A DNA stretch of 64,000 bases from Euryodendron excelsum (Eukaryota > Streptophyta > Magnoliopsida > Ericales > Pentaphylacaceae). The notes under the pieces are model-generated. The model was not told the origin of the DNA. It ran no database searches and was given only the letters and a program-made list of their open reading frames with translations. Position numbers and translations under genes: made by a program. Each line of letters begins with the position of its first letter. Position 1 is the first letter of the stretch. The stretch is from positions 1,687,501 to 1,751,500 of the forward strand of contig CM065396.1 in assembly GCA_033060915.1 (NCBI GenBank), read 5' to 3'. Shown one piece after another: positions 1-11,760 of this stretch.

Positions 1-1926
1 TTGATGTCAATCATACCACAATTAGAGGATTCAAATACAATCTTGCATCATTTATCACAAAGTTGACTAATGCTCAAAAGATTGTGTTTTTGTCCTTTAA
101 CAAGCAGGACATTTTCAATAGAAGTGGAAGGGTTCTTACCAACACTACCTACACCGATGATCTTCCCTTTGTATTATCCCCAAATGTGACAAGTCCCCCA
201 TCTTTTGCTGAGACAGATATGAATTGTGCTTCATTTCCCGTCATATGTCTTGAGCATCCACTATCCAAGTACTAATGGTCTTTCTTGGATTGAAGGCATA
301 CCTACAAAAGAGTTCATTTGAATTTAGGTACCTAAACCATCTTGGGTCCTTGGGGGTTAGTCCTTAGGGGCAATAGATTTTTGCAAAGCATAACATCTAC
401 TAGCAATGTATCTTACTTTATGACAATAAAAACATGAAATCTATGATTTTCCAGTGGGAGAAACAAATCTGCCTTTTGAAAACTTTCTTCTTTTAAAAAG
501 ATCAAAACCAAGTCTAGCTTTATCTAGTGAGCACTTTTCTTTACCTAAGATTGCACCCAATTTTTCTTTTCCATTTACATATCTAATAAGTATTGTTTCT
601 AAATGTTTAACTTTATCATTTAAAATTTGGTTTTCCTTTGAAGAATCTTTTTGAAAAGAGTTTTTTTAATCTTTTCTTTCAAAACACAAACTTCATTTTT
701 CAATACTTCATTTTCTTTTTGCAAGTCTTTATTTTTCTTGGTAAGAGTAGAAACCCTCTTTTTGAGGAGTCCATTTTTAATTCCCATATTTTTTAATTCA
801 AAAATTAAATCATCGAATGCATCTTACAATTCATTGAATGTAAATTGAGATGAGTTTGAGTTTGATACCTCATTGTCTTCTTCATGAGCCATGAGACAGA
901 GATTAGCTACCTCTTGAGGTTCAGTTTCTTTTTCGGAGCCAGATTCTTCCTCATCACTCCATGTCATAGTTGCCATTGACCTCTTCCCTTGGTTTTTCCT
1001 TCCTTTCTTTTTGAGCAGGTGGCATTCAACCTTTATATGGCTAGGCTTCTTACATTCATAGTATATGATGTTTGATTCTTTGCTAGAATCTCCTATGGCC
1101 TCATGCTTCTTTCCTCCTTTCTATTTCCTTTTCGTAAACCTTCTGAATTTTCGTGTGATGAGAGCAATGTCTTCATCATCATTCTCATCACTAGTTGGTT
1201 CCTCTTCTTGGCTAGTGGACTTAAATGCTACTGTCCTCCTTTTCTTTTCTTCATCATCTTGGGTATGTTACTTTTGTGTTAATTTGTACGTTATAAAGGA
1301 GCCCAAGAGTTTTTCAAGAGGCAATGTGTTGAGGTCCTTTGCTTCTTGAATTTCCATGACCTTAGCTTCCCAAGTTTTGGCAATGACCTTAAGATTTTTC
1401 TTACCTGCTCATTGTTAGGATAGACCTTTCTAAGAGATTTCAAACCATTACTAATATCAGTAAACCTTGTAAACATTTCAGTAATAGACTCATCCGGTTT
1501 CATTTTAAACAATTCATAATTGTGGACTAAGATGTTGATTTTAGATTCCTTAACCTGATTAGTACCTTTATGTGTTACTTCTAGTCTATCCCAAATTTCC
1601 TTAGCTAATTCACAAGTGGAAATATAATTGAATTCATTAGGATCAAGAGCATAATATAAAATGTTCATGGCTTTATCCTTTAATTGCAAAAGTTTCAAAT
1701 CATCTTTAACCCATTCAGATTCGGGCTTAGGAACATCAACCCTTACCACTGTCATTGTAGGAATTTTGAGACCATTTAAAATAATTCTCCATAACTCATA
1801 GTCAACAAATTGTATGTATATTCTCATTCTATTATTTCAATAATTGTAGTTGGTGCCATTAAACATAGGTGGTCTATTTGCGGATTGACCCTCACCAAGA
1901 GAACTTCCAAAGTTGGTTGCCACAGA
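1..1926 (-). pseudogene. Ty1/copia gag-protease remnant (5' part of element)
   Basis: Broken polyprotein of a copia retrotransposon read on the minus strand. The Gag N-terminus (about 1926-1830) contains NRPPMFNGTNYNY followed by a TGA where copia Gags have Trp. A 178-codon open stretch follows (1827-1291) with the copia-type Gag core, including LYYALDPNEF, a DRLEVTHKGTNQVKESKI region and NNEQVRKILRSLPK. After a frameshift come a Lys/Glu-rich region and two zinc-knuckle-like motifs: YECKKPSHIKVEC near 1050, which lacks its first Cys, and CFYCHKVRYIASRC near 400, with His replaced by Tyr. A coiled-coil-like Lys/Glu stretch (about 640-840) lies between them. Near 265 is the retropepsin signature DSGCSRHMTGN, and the copia pre-integrase region follows to the left edge. 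Several stops and frameshifts make it non-functional. Pol continues beyond the left edge. Family placement is firm; the copia lineage is not assigned. Confidence 0.9.
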
Positions 1927-1964
1927 TCTATCCTTAGGATGTTAAACCTACAGTAGAAATACTA

Positions 1965-1976
1965 GCTCTGATACCA
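1965..1976 (-). other. Primer binding site, initiator tRNA-Met type (copia)
   Basis: The minus strand reads TGGTATCAGAGC, the usual plant copia primer binding site complementary to the 3' end of initiator tRNA-Met. It lies two bases inside the LTR end at 1979, and gag starts about 40 bases further in. It fixes the orientation of the element as right to left. Confidence 0.92.
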
Positions 1977-1978
1977 AT

Positions 1979-3598
1979 TGTTGGCCCAAAAGGTAACCCA
2001 AGAGTGGGGGTGAATTGGGTTTATTAAAAAAGTAAAGCAGTTAAGATTAATTAAAATTAATCTAATAAATGAAACAGTAGCTCAAGATATATGCAATGCA
2101 ATATAGACAACAATTGAATGAAAACAGAGCACAAGAAAGCACATTAAGAATTACCGAAGTTCAACCACAATTCGTGGTCTAAGTCCTCACTCCAAGATCC
2201 CCTAGAAGTCTCCTTCCACTATGCAATCTTCAATTACAAAGTAGATACTAATTTCCAAAGTGCTCAGCTCACTTTTACACAAGAACTCTTTCCCAAGTTC
2301 TTCCAGCTACCAAGTGGTTTTGTTTAAGATCTACTTCAACTTACAAGTGTTTTTCTTTTGCAAAAGTAAACTCGAAATCTTACTTACAAGTATATGAAGA
2401 ATATACAAACAAAATACAAACTCTCCTATGAAAAGTAAAAGGGAATTGAATAGCACAAAACTACCAACTTGAGAACAAAAAGAAATTTCAGATTTTTGAG
2501 CTTAATCAATCAGTGAATGTTGTATCTCTTGTCCATAAATGCATTTAAAGGCTTATATATAAAGTCATAAATTAATTTCACCTGTTGGATGTTGTTAGAG
2601 TTTCATTAAATGCGTGTCCACTTCAATATAACGTTTAAAAATATAGTCGTTAGTCCCCAGGTGTCCACACTTGCCTTCCATGTGTCAACACATCAAGTTT
2701 GCATTCTCCAGATTTTGTCCATTGTCTTCATGTGTCGACACATCAAACTCATGTATCGACACATCATCCAGAAACTATCCTTCATACTTTTCTTAATCAG
2801 TTTAGCTTCAAATAATTTCTGGATATTCTTCAATGGATCTTCTCTTTAGAGTACGATGTTTTTCAAAAACACTTGAGATCTTCAAAGCATCTTCTCTTTG
2901 GGGTATGATGATAATTCCAAGTCTTCAATCCTTCAAAGATTTCTTCCATTCAACTTGGATTGAATTTTTCTTTTGATGATTATACTTTCTTTGTTGCCGA
3001 GCTGCCAATTTCCTTATCATTAAAGTAGAGCTTCTCTTCTTTATTTCCCAGCTCTTTCCATTTGTCGCTAATGTTCTTTTCATCTATGTAAAGCTTCATA
3101 TACATGATGCCGATATTTTCTTCTTCAGGAGCACTTCGCTAGAGACTGGATGAAATCTATTTTTAAGTGCTTTCAATGCATATCAACTTTCTTAAATTTT
3201 CACAACTCTGTTGTAGTCCTCTTATGAATTCTTTATAAAGATTTACAAACACGAAGAATCATCTTCTTGAACACCTTCAATCTCTTCAAATCCAAATCAT
3301 CTTTATTTAGTCCTTTCATACTTAATGAAGTCTTCCTTTGAGCACCATCAATCTCTTCAAATGCAAATCTTCTATTTGAAGTTTGAGTGGGTACAATTGC
3401 TCTGTTTTGGTGCATGGCTTAACTTTTGGTGCATTGCTTGAACTTATAAGTGTTGTGCATCCATTTCGATATGAATTAGACTTTAATTCAAACTTTAAGT
3501 CTAAATTATAATCCATGTTACTCTGCACACTAATTAAATGCATTAGTAAACTTAACACAAGGTTTAGCTATTATCAAAATCAAGGCGTAGAGTCAACA
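1979..3598 (-). repeat. 5' LTR of the minus-strand copia element
   Basis: The 1620-bp LTR is bounded by TGTTG at its left end and CAACA at its right end on the plus strand, a short inverted terminal repeat. The left boundary abuts the PBS. The right boundary abuts sequence of the Tat-like LTR (gacaagagttcgattg). The flanking five bases, cggac, belong to a motif that is uninterrupted in the other Tat-like LTRs (agttcggacaagag), so the copia element inserted into that LTR. The second LTR lies outside the window. Confidence 0.85.
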
Positions 3599-5929
3599 CG
3601 GACAAGAGTTCGATTGAAAATAGACACTTTGAGGTTTTTGAAAATTTTGATTTCAAAAGAGTTTGATTTGAAAACAAGTTTGATTTGAACTTGGAATAGA
3701 AGATTAGAAATCGCGTTTTGATTTGAAATTGAACTTAGACTTAGGATTGGACTTGGAAGAGAGTTATAACTTGATTTGGAAAGATTGAGGTTTTGAAAAC
3801 ATTTTGACTTAGATTGAAATTGAAAAACCATATTGGTTTAGAAAAAGTTGAAGCCTCCTAACTTAGGATTAGGGTTGAACTAGGGTTTAGGTCTCCTACC
3901 TAAGATTGGAACATGTAATTGGATTGAAAAGGGTTTGATTTAGATTTGAAAATTTTGATTTTAGAATGTTGGATTTAGGAAATGTTTGAATTAGGAAAGG
4001 TTCAAATTAGGAAAGTTGGATTTAAAGAAGATTTGAAAAGAGATTTGATTTGATTTGAAAACATTTGACTTGGAATGATTTGAAAAGTTAGGGTTTAGCA
4101 AAAGTTGGACTTTGGAAAGCTTTGAATTAGGAAAGTTTCAAAATATAAAAGTTTCATTTTAGGAAAATGCCAAATTGGTAAAGTTTCATTTTAGGAAAGT
4201 TTTGTTTTAGGAAATCTTTGGAATTTGAAAAGTTTAAACCTAGGAAAGTTTTAAATTTAGAAAGTTTGGAATTAGGAAATGTTTGAATTTAAGAAAGATT
4301 TGATCTTAGGAAAGTTTTGAATTAAGAAAGATTCGATTTTTGCAAAGATTTAGAATTTAGAAAGATTTAAAAAGTTGAGATCTAGAAGGTTAAGATTTGG
4401 AAAGGTTTAAAATTAAGGAATATTGGAAATAGGAAAGGTTTGAATTAAGAAATATTTTATTCCTATTTCCTAAAGTAGAAAATTAGATTTTATTTTCAAA
4501 AGTAGATGATTTGATTTCTTTTCTAAAATTAAATGATTTGATCTAGTTTCCTACATGGGAAAAATTGGATTTGACATGATTTGATATGCAAAAGAGATTT
4601 TGGAAATCCATGATTTTGATGTAGAAAATAGAATTTTGAAAATCTAGGCTTGGATGTCGAAAAAGGAAGTTGAAAACTAGGGTTTTCTAATCATAGGTTC
4701 TAGGGCTTGACTTGGACCTCAAGAAAAAGAGATTTTTGAAAGAAGATATTTTGTAGAAAATTCTAGGAAGGAGACTTGAAGATAATTTTTTGAAAGTATT
4801 TTTGAAGAGAACTTTTGAGAAGGAGTTTGAGAAGAGCTTTTTGGAAAATAGATTTTCGAAAGGAGTTTTTGGGAAAGAGTTTTTAGAAAGTGGATTCTTG
4901 AAAAGAGCTTTTAGAAAGTATTTTGGAAAGCAATTTTGAAAGGGGTTTGAATATGGGCTTTTTGAAAAACTTTTTGAATGTCTCACTTTCTTAAAACGAT
5001 TTTAACCATAAAGAGATTAGAACCATTCTAAGTTAGTGGTTTTGAAAACAACATGGATTTGAAATATGGACCAAAAGGATCCCTTTGAATGTTACACTTT
5101 TCTAAAACAATCCTAACCATGAAATGACTAGAATCATCTTAAGATTATGATTTTTGATGAAAAACAAGTTAGGGTTTACACCCAAATTATGGACTTTGAT
5201 GGTCACAATAAATGTAACACTTTCCTAAAGCAACCCTAACTATGAATTGGCTAGAATCACTTTAGGATTGTGATTTTGAAAACATGTTTGAAAAAAAGAT
5301 TTTGAATGCAAGTTTGAAAGAAGATTTTGTTGCAAACTTTGAAAACAATTTTGAAGAGATGTATGAACATGATATGCACAATGCAAGTAGGTTCATGAAC
5401 ATACAAGGTTTAGGTTTTACCACATAATCAAGGGGGTCAAATCCATATGGTCTAAGGTTGAAATAGAAGAAAGCCTCCGACACGGTGACTTTCAACCATT
5501 CTGTCTACACATGAATCAGGAATTCTCTTGTTCCAAGCATACAAGAAGGGGGGGGGGGGGGGGGAGAAGATAGTAGATTAAAATAAAAGAAAACCTAAGC
5601 AGGTTAGGAGGAAGAAGAGAGAGGGGAAGTACGTAACCATAAAAGAAAACATACCTTATTTTCTTCTTACTTTGTTTGCTTTGTTTTGCTTTACTTTTCT
5701 TGGACTTTGGAAGCTTCAAACTTGCAGTACTTCAATCTTTAATAGATGTTAGGGTAAGAGTGTATGAAGTGTATATAGGCTAGGGTTAGAGTGTATGGAG
5801 GCTAGAGTTTGAAGAGGCCTAAGAGAGCTAGGGTTTGGAGAGAGTTCGAGGTTTGTACATCGACAGACAGATTTTTTGGAGTTAGATTGCCGACCTTTTT
5901 CATGCAGGGGGGAGGTTCTATATTTATAG
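3599..5929 (-). repeat. Tat-like 3' LTR of element L, first segment
   Basis: This matches the middle of the other Tat-like LTRs in the window and is closest to 30225-31813, its presumed partner 5' LTR. In order it holds the gacaagagttcgattg block, about 1.4 kb of purine-rich cryptic repeat (variants of aggaaagttttgaatta), a triplicated module around tttcctaaagcaaccctaac, the cacataatcaagggg block, a splice-donor-like site near 5653 and a TATA-like box at 5921-5928. A 17-G run lies at 5548-5564. The part nearest the LTR 3' end was separated by the copia insertion and lies off the left edge. No gene is present. Confidence 0.85.
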
Positions 5930-6107
5930 TGTCACGCCCCAAAACCCAGCCTATATGGACTTAAATATTTAACATAAACACTACATATATTACACCTTGG
6001 CATGTCATTACACATGTAGCATACATATACATATACGTATAGCACATAGTCAAGTCGAATCTAGAATCCTATCTAGACATGACTCAATCCTACGATGTCA
6101 ACTTATA

Positions 6108-6119
6108 GCTCTGATACCA
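6108..6119 (-). other. Primer binding site, initiator tRNA-Met type (chromovirus remnant)
   Basis: The minus strand reads TGGTATCAGAGC, three bases from the LTR end at 6123. Its presence left of the complete LTR shows that the LTR is the 5' one of a minus-strand element. Confidence 0.9.
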
Positions 6120-7322
6120 CGCTGTCACGCCCCAAAACCCAGCCTATACGGATTTAAGGTACATGACCGGCCAATAGCAAGGCTACCCAAGGCGGCGTTA
6201 CCTAAACTGGTTGATCACCTGTGCATAATCATTTATAATGATGCATATTTGTGGAAAATAGAACTTTTAATAACTTAAAAACATAATTCGTGTCATACAT
6301 GGTAGAGTTGTGCCTAATCCCAAACATAACATACATAATGACCAAATCAAGGTCCATAAAAGTTATAGCAATATATATATCACTACAAAACATTGGGTCC
6401 AGCCCTCAAACATTATACAAAACATAGGCCTGTGGGCTGTAACTCAAATCCACATATGGCCTCGCTCTAGGGCCTCCCGGATTGGCTACTTGAAAATTAT
6501 TTGAGAAAACGTAAGCTAATGTAATGAATAATAATGATGCATGAGCATGAAAATACCATGGACTAGCAGTTATGTCTAATGTATAAAACAATAGATAAAC
6601 ATTTATGTATGTAAAGCATAAACTTGAAGCGTGTAAGTATAGGTTTGAAATCATAGATAACATAAGTATCATATTGCAGCATTCTATCGCTTCAAAACAT
6701 GGTATCATAAAAGATAGATGCGATATATCTTTGCTCGTGATAAAACTTAACATAACTTGTCATAAACATTTGAACATGTCATTGTTCTCATTCTAAAACA
6801 TAAGTGTGCTACAACCAGACATCAGAGCTATACTTCACATCAGTAACCTTAAAGGCCACAAATAGGGCTCTTTAAGCTGTGGGACGTCTCCCAAACATGG
6901 CGATAGTTTATTTCATATCCCCTATCGTAGGACCATCATTGCTAGTTTAAGGTATTACCATGAAAGACCTCGAGTTGGCAACATACATTGGAAAGGTCTT
7001 GCATCTCTTTCTTATAAGCATTTTAGTCCATGAGTTTCAATTCATAACACAATATAATTTGCATGCCTTTAAAAGTATGACATCTATAATTGAATATAAC
7101 ATTGATGCATTGAAAACATATGTAAAACATTGTATGATATGGCTTAAACTTAAAACAGTTGGAAAGTAGTAGAATTTACTCGTGGCATAATGTTACTCAC
7201 CTTTCTCCGACTAGGCGGGTGACAAACAAGGTATTCCAACACAAATACATGTAGAAGTAAAGAAACATCAATACAAGACTCTAAGGCAAAACAATAACAC
7301 ATAAGTCGAGACTAAGCACACA

Positions 7323-7324
<2 letters not shown>

Positions 7325-7362
<38 letters not shown>
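7325..7362. repeat. Poly-C homopolymer (38 C)
   Basis: Uninterrupted run of 38 cytosines inside the chromovirus LTR. Its true length is uncertain because such runs are poorly resolved by sequencing. Confidence 0.9.
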
Positions 7363-7833
7363 TGACTCGACAACACCTCATTCTTACAACGGGAGAGCGA
7401 GGCTAAACTCTAGGACAGAGCCCCGATGTAAAATAAGAACATAAAGTTGAGGTTTGAATATGAAAGTCGAAATGTCAACTCCTTCATTGAATCCCAACCA
7501 CCTCTCAAAGATGAGTTCAAACCCAAGGCTAGTTCCATTTGAAAATAGGCTTAAAGGCCTTTATTTTGATAGGTCATGGGCCAAAAACACATTTCAAGTG
7601 AAGAAGTTATGCCTCATGGAAGGTAAACTAAAATTTTGAAAAACAATGTTGTTGGCATGGATTTTGGGTCAAATTTAAACTTCCATAACTCTCAATCTAT
7701 AATGAATTAGAGAAGAAACTTTATATGGCTAAAAGTTTCTATGAGTCTACTTTCTAATGTTTCAAACGGTGCATCAATCCGAGTTTTGTAGAGAACGTTA
7801 TGCCCATTTTACTAAATAGTGTCCGAGTTGATA

Positions 7834-8033
7834 GGGAGTTCGAACGCCCAATCGGGAGTTCGAACGCCCAGACAAAATGAACTAGGAGTTCGAACACCCA
7901 AATGGGAGTTCGAACTCCAAGAAGAAAATTTTGAAAAACCCCTTCTCTGAGGGTTTGAACTCCCAACAAGGGAGTTCGAACACTTAGGCTTATTTCCCAC
8001 CATTCGAACTCCATATTGGGAGTTCAAACGCCC
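7834..8033. repeat. Minisatellite of gagttcgaac units
   Basis: About seven imperfect copies of ggGAGTTCGAACgccca, unevenly spaced, in the LTR. The core TTCGAA is palindromic, so the copies can pair with each other. The open frames here are by-products of the repeat. Confidence 0.8.
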
Positions 8034-8739
8034 TGTTCTGGGCAGCACTCGAAGCTCAACCAAAACACAACCAAAACTATTCCAAACACAACCAAACCTT
8101 CCCAATACTCTTAGGGCTCAAAGATTAGCCCACAAGGATGATAATAACTCAAAATGGGGGTGGAAGAATAATCAAAACAAAGGGATCTAAAGAAGAAATC
8201 AAAACCCTAACATTTCACATATTTGGGGGTTTCAACCCCCAACTCTCCAATCCTCCAATATTGAGCTTCAAGCTCTCAAATTTAAAGTAATTGGGACTCA
8301 AGGAGTCCTCCAAGACAAACCCAACTCATATATATGTATACATACAAAGACTCAACAAAATCACACAAGATAGATACATATATATACAATTGTAGAGAGA
8401 GAAAAATGAAACCTTACCTTCTTCAAGCTTGGTGAAGTCTTTAATAGCTTCAATCCCTTCCTTCAAGCCTTCTTCCTTCAATTTTCCCTTCCTTCTTCCC
8501 CTTTCTCTCTTTCTCCCTCTCTCTATGATTTTTGTGTGTGTATATGTGTGTGTGTGTTTTGTGTGTTGTAAGAAGACACACATAAAAAATAATCCCATGT
8601 GTTTCATACCTCCAACATAAGTTACAACACAAACTCTCATTGATCATTTTTAAGCCAAAAGAAGGAATAATGAACACTAAAAATTACATAAACTAGAAAT
8701 TCTCATTCATATAATTAGATAGAGGTTTGGGATATCACA

Positions 8740-10394
8740 TATAGACAAAAGATGGACATGGTGCCTGTTGTAGTGGCGCCAGGCTTAAAAATACACTGGT
8801 GTAAGTAGGAGTGCCACCAGGCCACTTTTTGGCTTGGCACCACTATTAGTGGCGCCAACCACTTAGGAAACCTTTTAAGGTAGCAAGAAACATATCTTCG
8901 ACCTCTGATACGCAAGACAGAAGATTTAGGTGCCTATCCTAGTGACTACAATGCATTTTTTTTGGCTTAGCTTCACTAAGAATGACTCTGGAAAGTCTGG
9001 GAATGTTCCAAAAGGCTAGAAATGGGTAGAAACCCTTGAAATAGTGTCCCAGGAGTAATGGACTTGAAAAACAAGGTCAGAATTATTGACTGAGCAATTA
9101 GGGGCAAAACAGTCATTTAGACTGAAAAACCATCGGAATGGACTCAGAATGATTCATGAGCGGACTTGAAGGTTGGGAACACTATCCAGAGTATTCCAAG
9201 GGAGTGCCATTTTGATACTTAGAGCCGGTGTGGTTAAAAAAGGCAGCAGGCCCAACAAGGACAAAACGGTCATTTTCCATCGGGTTTGCCGAAATTGACT
9301 CAGACTGATCCGGAAAGGTATTGGAAAGTCGAGAATACCATTAGAAACATTCTTGAGAGGTTACCAGTTTGATACCCAAAGATGGTGTGGTTCTCGGGGG
9401 CACTTAGATGCCTAGGGGTAAAATAGTGATTTTGACCGAATGGTCTCGGAATTGGTTTGGAACCGAATGGAAGGTGCTTAAACATGCCAAATCATCTTTG
9501 AGACAATCATGGAAGGGTGAACTTATAGCTCTGAGGACTTAGGCACTTTCTCGAGAAGCGTGCCAAAATAGCCCAAGGGGTAGTTTGGTCATTTTTCACC
9601 GGAGTGGGCTAGCAAGCACTGGTGTTGACTTGAGTTTTGAGTATTTCCACCACTCTGATAGTCTGTGACGAGTTGGTTTCCAAAGATATCTCGTCCTTTG
9701 GTTAACGTGTCACGGCCAAGAGGCGAGTTCGGTCCCGTAACATAGGGGATTTGTTGGCTATTTCCAATATCGACCTATTTACGATTGTTTCCGCCACTCA
9801 ACAGTTATGATGTTTACAAGTGCCTCCGCTACTCTGATGGTTTGCGTTCATTCCAGAGACTGCCTGATCACGAGAAGCTGCTAGGTGGACATATCGTCTG
9901 AGGAATCAATTTCTCGAAAGATGTGTTGAATAACGAACATTCTTCATTAGCGGGCTAACAGGCATCAATGGTGGACCATTCTACCATCTCAGGGACTTGG
10001 GTTCTGTCTTAGTCGACAGGTTTGATGAGACTTACCGTTTTAAAGAATTTTCTCAAAAAAGGTGCCAGATTAAATGGTCTAATCGCCTGAGGGATCAAGT
10101 TTCTTAAAAGGTATGCCAAATTTGATTTGAATTGAATTAGACTTGAAATTAAATTTGAGATTGAAATGGAGACTTACCATCTCTAAGAAGACGTGCCAAT
10201 TGGAATTGGACCGAGCAATGCCACAAGGGCATTTTGGTTATTTTGCCTCTATTAGGCCCAACGAGCTCACGAAGTGGTTGATTGATTGGATCGAGTTTGA
10301 AAAGTTGATTTGTAGTTGAATATATCTTTGTTGGTTTGAATGTAAGTCCGGATGAACTGGAGATTGCCAAGCGGGCAAAAATAGGGTGCTTATA
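8740..10394 (-). repeat. Tat-like 3' LTR of element L, second segment (U3)
   Basis: Resumes the LTR after the chromovirus insertion. It starts with tatagac and the hairpin array tgcctgttgtagtggcgcc (8761-8865), then has U3 blocks shared with the other LTRs, such as variants of gatacccagagccggtgtgg, and ends at 10394 with gggtgcttata (TGTAAGCACCC in other copies; here TATAAGCACCC). The LTR start is thus at 10394 on the minus strand. No gene. Confidence 0.85.
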
Positions 10395-10397
10395 GCT

Positions 10398-10414
10398 ACC
10401 CCTCTTTTTCTGTC
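10398..10414 (-). other. Polypurine tract of element L
   Basis: The minus strand reads gacagaaaaagaggggt directly before the LTR start. Element R has the same arrangement in the opposite orientation (38766-38783), which identifies this as the plus-strand priming site of a minus-strand element. Confidence 0.75.
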
Positions 10415-11760
10415 TTTGCATGACAAAGACAAAAAACGATAAAGTAAGAGTCCTACGTTGACCGCGAGGCGGTCGGAGGGATGGAGTTTGAAGATTTTGA
10501 GTTTGAAAACTGGATTGTTTGGATTTTGAAATAAGGAATTTTAAGAACTTGATTTTGAAATTGAAGTTGATTGCTTAGAATGATTTTGAAATCACTTTTT
10601 GAACTGGGTTGAATTAGATGTGAATTAGAAAGGTTTTGGAAAATCTTTGAAACTTGAAACAAAACTTTTGAGAAAATAGTTTGGAAACCTAGAGTTTTAA
10701 AAATAGGCTTTTTGAGGTGAAAACTTGAAAACCCGAAAAACTTAAAAATGAGGTTTTTGAAGAAAAAAACTAAGAAAACCTATAAAATGTTTTTCAGAAT
10801 GAAATTTTTTTTAAGAAAGTTTGAAAACACTTTTTTTTTTAGAACGAAACTTTTGAAGGATGAAGCTCGCAAAACCCGAGAAATGATTTTAAGATTAAAC
10901 TTTTTGAAGGAAAGAAAGTTAGAAAGCCTAAAAAGGTATTTTTGAAATCAAACATTTTCTTTTTTTGAAAGAAAAAGATAAAACAATTAAGAGTGGGGCA
11001 TTTTCGGCGGAGAAGACCCCGAGAAACTCAGACGAAATTTTTGAAATGAAGCAAGAGTTGAAGATTTTTAAAATAAAATATTTTTGAAGGAAAAAGGTAT
11101 AAAATCTTTGAGGATGGGGCCTTTTTGACAGAGAAGGCTCTGAGAAACTCAAAAGGAAAACTTTTGAAATAAGGAAAGAGTTGAAAATTTTGATAAAAAT
11201 CTTTTTGAAGGGAAAAAAAGTAAAACCTTGAATGTGGAGCTTTTTTGGCAAAGAAGACCTTGAGAAACTCGGGGAGGCCTAAAACTATTAGAAGAAAAAC
11301 TTAGGAAGAATCTTTGAAAATGGAATTTTAAATAAAATTGTTGAGGGAAACACTTGAGAAATTTTTGAAAATGGATTTTGAATAAAACTTTTTAAGGCAA
11401 ACCCTTAGGAAATTTTTAAAAATGGATTTTGGGGTTTAGAGAATTTCTAAATTGACAAGAACTTTGGAAGGAAGAAATTTTGAGAATTTGAAAGGTTGAA
11501 AATTTTGAAGATTGATTTTGAAAAAGACTTCTTAGAGGAAGAATTTTTTAGAAAATCTTTAAACTTTGATTGGAGTAAAATTCTTTTGAAGTAGAAGTTT
11601 GAGATGGACTTTGATTGAAAATATTTTAGATTTGATTTTGAAAATGAACTTTGAATTTTAATTTTGAAATAACTTTGGAAAAGGAAGACAAAAAGACCTC
11701 GGAATTGATTATGAGATGAATTCTTAGAAGGAAACATTTTAGAAACTATTTTGATTTGAC
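10415..11760 (-). repeat. 3' untranslated region of element L, degenerate repeats
   Basis: Purine-rich, non-coding sequence next to the 3' LTR. Three copies of a roughly 117-bp unit carry the core gaga(a/c)ctcaga or gagaaactc after gaagacc/gaaggct (near 11015, 11130 and 11250). Related units in inverse orientation occur in element R near 37940. Open frames here are low-complexity Lys/Phe translations, not genes. Confidence 0.7.

Larger units (their letters stand above)
5930..8739 (-). mobile_element. Tekay/Del-like chromovirus remnant inserted in the Tat-like LTR
   Basis: The insertion is flanked by a perfect 5-bp target duplication, tatag (5925-5929 and 8740-8744). It holds one full LTR (6123-8739, minus), a PBS, about 140 bp of interior and a short copy of the LTR end (5930 to about 5965). 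Both LTR ends read tgtcacgccccaaaaccc on the plus strand. Nearly the whole interior and most of the 3' LTR have been deleted. The LTR ends (TGTGATATCCC...GGGGCGTGACA in sense) and the tRNA-Met PBS fit Tekay/Del-type chromoviruses; that lineage is inferred from LTR style only. No coding sequence remains. Confidence 0.82.
6123..8739 (-). repeat. 5' LTR of the chromovirus remnant
   Basis: The 2617-bp LTR has TG/CA ends. Inside are a 38-base C run (7325-7362), a minisatellite of gagttcgaac units (7834-8033) and a TATA-rich, (GT)n-containing stretch near 8320-8570. Two splice-donor-like sites occur in sense: AAG|GTAAGG near 8417 and AAAG|GTGAGT near 7197. No supported coding sequence. Confidence 0.82.

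Noticed and set aside
7834..8033. CRISPR-like array
   Set aside because: The repeats are short, unevenly spaced and lie in a plant LTR. Spacers are not unique, and no associated genes exist.
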